Assembly (NCBI GenBank): GCA_038248655.1
Contig: JBBRXG010000134.1
Span: forward strand, 1 to 6,638
From: DATBLE01 sp038248655
GTDB taxonomy: Bacteria; Actinomycetota; Thermoleophilia; Gaiellales; Gaiellaceae
Reading direction: 5' to 3'
DNA length: 6,638 nucleotides
The notes under the pieces: model-generated
What the model was told of the DNA's origin: nothing
Database searches by the model: none
What the model saw: only the letters and a program-made list of their open reading frames with translations
Shown here: piece by piece, positions 5,620 through 6,638 of the stretch
Layout: each line of letters opens with the position of its first letter
Position numbering within the stretch: the stretch's first letter is position 1
Program-made: the position numbers and the translations under genes

Positions 5620-6012
5620 ATGGCGAAGCAAGCTGGCCGGCAGCAGCCGAGGCGGCGCCTGGCGACCGCGGAAGCACGCACGCAGCTCCCCTCGCTCGTG
5701 CGCGAGCTAGCCCAGCTGGAGCGGCCCGCGCACTCGCTCGCGGAACGTGCAGTGGAGATCGGCCCCCGGCGCGCCGGCGGCGCCTGGCTGGTGCCCGAGG
5801 TCGACGCACAGGCGGCGATGGAACGGGAGCGGTCGCTCGCACGGCGGGTCGAAGACCTCGAGGACCAGCTCGAGGACTTCGCCATCGGCGTCCTGCTCGA
5901 GGAACGTCTCGCCCGGACGAGCGGCGAACGCGTTTCCCTCGACGAACTCGCCGCCGAGCTCGGCCTCGCCGACTTCCTCGCCCAGGAGCGCGCCCGGCAA
6001 GCATCCCCTTGA
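5620..6012 (+). CDS. Phd/YefM-like antitoxin of a type II toxin-antitoxin pair
   Basis: The protein has 130 residues, starting at the ATG served by AGGAGG. Residues about 14-32 (LATAEARTQLPSLVRELAQ) match the start of the Phd/YefM fold, where an EAR.xLP.LVRE helix follows a short strand. This N-terminal part normally dimerises and binds the operator. Residues about 45-62 (VEIGPRRAGGAWLVPEVD) replace the usual short strand of the family. Residues 66-98 are highly charged and may form a coiled coil (ERERSLARRVEDLEDQLEDF). VSLDELAAELGLADFL (106-120) looks like a short helix pair. The C-terminal half is expected to wrap around and block the toxin. At 130 residues it is longer than typical Phd/YefM proteins of about 80-90. 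The next gene starts inside its stop codon (TTGA, 6009-6012), as in two-gene toxin-antitoxin operons. The family call is from motif and context only. Confidence 0.78.
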   Translation: MAKQAGRQQPRRRLATAEARTQLPSLVRELAQLERPAHSLAERAVEIGPRRAGGAWLVPEVDAQAAMERERSLARRVEDLEDQLEDFAIGVLLEERLARTSGERVSLDELAAELGLADFLAQERARQASP

Positions 6013-6359
6013 GCTACCGACTCGAGCTCCTCCGCGAAGCCCGTCTCGACATCCACACCCTCTCAGCCGAGCTGCGGAAGGAAGTCGTCCGGCTGCTCGT
6101 CGCGCTCGAGCAGAACCCCTACCTCGGCCGCGAGATGTGGGTCGTCCGCGGCTTCGAAGTCCTCACTGACTGCCGCTCGATCAAGCTCGACACACCTGCA
6201 CACAAGGGCAAGCCACGCTACCGGCTCGTCTACCGCAACGAGCCAGAAGAAGGAGCGATCGCCGTCGTCTGCGTCCTCGCCGTCGGCGAACGCAAGCAGA
6301 TGACCGCCTACAAGCAAGCGCGGGCGCGACTCCGGGCGAGGCTGCACCAGGAGGAGTAA
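6009..6359 (+). CDS. RelE/ParE-like toxin of the toxin-antitoxin pair
   Basis: The protein has 116 residues. The best start is TTG 6009, which overlaps the antitoxin stop as TTGA and gives MSYRLELLREARLDI. No ATG or GTG is found near it. The nearest ribosome-like site, AGGAG, is about 20 bases upstream, so translation probably depends on reinitiation by ribosomes ending the antitoxin. The layout fits RelE/ParE: an N-terminal helix pair (residues 7-36), a short strand (RGFEV, 47-51), then PRYRLVYRNEPEEG (69-82) and IAVVCVLAVGERKQMTAYKQARARL, like the family's 'YR.VY....... V.VL.VG.R...Y..A..RL' ending. Basic residues (R70, R72, R76, R95, K96) are in the area where RelE-type toxins hold RNA. 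RelE-type enzymes cut mRNA on the ribosome, whereas ParE inhibits gyrase; the sequence alone does not decide which applies. Confidence 0.8.
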   Translation: MSYRLELLREARLDIHTLSAELRKEVVRLLVALEQNPYLGREMWVVRGFEVLTDCRSIKLDTPAHKGKPRYRLVYRNEPEEGAIAVVCVLAVGERKQMTAYKQARARLRARLHQEE

Positions 6360-6499
6360 CCCTTCGCTGCGTGCGGGAGCGTCCCGACGAGCGGGTGCCG
6401 ACTCGGGCGTTTGCGGCTGGAACCGCCCGGCCGCCGAACGATCGAGCGCGAGCCGCCCGGCCCCGGCGGGCGAAAGCGTAGCGACTCCCGGCCGGTCGT

Positions 6500-6522
6500 C
6501 GAGGCGGGCTTTGCCCGCCTCG
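6500..6522. terminator. Perfect 10-bp hairpin, probable terminator after the toxin-antitoxin operon
   Basis: CGAGGCGGGC (6500-6509) and GCCCGCCTCG (6513-6522) pair perfectly around TTT. No T run follows on either strand. It lies 140 bases after the toxin stop and just before the putative riboswitch, where it could end readthrough from the toxin gene. A smaller hairpin, CGGGA/TCCCG at 6374-6386, is closer to the stop. Confidence 0.5.
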
Positions 6523-6548
6523 GCCGCCGCGGTAGTCGGAGACCGACG

Positions 6549-6580
6549 ATGGAGCCGCACCCCTCCGCCGCCGGCTCCAT
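6549..6580. repeat. 9-bp inverted repeat ahead of the putative riboswitch
   Basis: ATGGAGCCG (6549-6557) and CGGCTCCAT (6572-6580) are perfect arms around a 14-base loop. Directly before it, GTCGG/CCGAC (6535-6547) forms another short perfect hairpin. They may belong to the leader RNA or to transcription control. No protein is read from the ATG. Confidence 0.4.
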
Positions 6581-6581
6581 T

Positions 6582-6638
6582 CACGGCCGAACAGCCGCGT
6601 CGCAGGCAAGGAGGGGCTCACGGGGGAACCAGGGGTTC
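6582..6638 (+). promoter_or_regulatory. Probable start of a ydaO/yuaA (cyclic di-AMP) riboswitch, cut by window edge
   Basis: GGCCGAACAGCC (from about 6585), a purine-rich AGGCAAGGAGGGG (6609-6621) and CACGGGGGAACCA (6623-6635) follow each other in the order of the first half of the ydaO/yuaA RNA, in which a GCU.AA element is followed by a short stem and then a conserved GGGGGACCCA. The second conserved element (GGGGTGAATC) and the gene should follow outside the window. In actinobacteria this RNA typically controls cell-wall hydrolases. The match is from memory of the consensus, with A for C at one GGGGGAACCA position, so it is provisional. GAACC/GGTTC at the very end could instead be a plain hairpin. 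Confidence 0.42.

Noticed and set aside
5270..6359. Toxin-antitoxin pair next to a tRNA as a sign of an integrated island
   Set aside because: Integration normally uses the tRNA 3' end, which here faces away from the pair. No integrase and no repeat of the tRNA 3' end were found.
6423..6462. CCGCCCGGCC repeated at 6423-6432 and 6453-6462
   Set aside because: Only two 10-base GC-only copies in GC-rich DNA; chance is sufficient, and nothing suggests a CRISPR array or iteron.

Overview
The window reads as chromosomal DNA from a very GC-rich actinobacterium. It is probably a member of the class Thermoleophilia (Gaiellales/Solirubrobacterales type). I base this on the GC content, on the repeated Ig-like 'GNW..SPT.Y.Y.WLRCD..G..C' domains, and on a sigma-factor/membrane-propeller gene pair, all of which I recall as common in that group. 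No database search was possible, so every family assignment rests on motifs and memory.

Left part (1-3671): an envelope-signalling cluster. A minus-strand gene for a secreted beta-propeller-like protein (1-832, running off the left edge) is split over three reading frames by two apparent single-base indels. Across a 134-base divergent intergenic region with two adjacent hairpins, an ECF-type sigma factor (967-1503) is followed by a membrane-anchored beta-propeller protein (1500-2648). The two genes share an ATGA start/stop overlap, and the second has the layout of an anti-sigma factor without a zinc-binding motif. Its 3' end overlaps by 14 bases the convergent gene for a Tat-exported YncE-like beta-propeller protein (2635-3591). 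Upstream of that gene, a strong GC-rich hairpin (3634-3671) terminates the next minus-strand gene.

Middle (3680-5341): a secreted or membrane-anchored protein (3680-5113) has three about 100-residue Ig-like repeats with paired cysteines, a proline linker and a distinct C-terminal domain. Upstream of it, also on the minus strand, is a complete tRNA-Val (anticodon CAC) with a plausible -10 box and a possible terminator hairpin.

Right part (5342-6638): a type II toxin-antitoxin module has a Phd/YefM-like antitoxin (5620-6012) and a RelE/ParE-like toxin (6009-6359). The toxin most likely starts at a TTG that overlaps the antitoxin stop as TTGA. Two GTAC cores exactly 12 bp apart lie just upstream and resemble a YefM-type operator. 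After the toxin come a perfect 10-bp hairpin and two more inverted repeats. The last ~57 bases look like the beginning of a ydaO/yuaA-type (cyclic di-AMP) riboswitch whose gene lies outside the window.

How the parts may work together: the sigma factor, its membrane propeller partner and two neighbouring exported propeller proteins could form one envelope-sensing unit, with the propeller outside the cell controlling the sigma factor inside. This is inference. The tRNA, the toxin-antitoxin pair and the riboswitch appear to be independent units.
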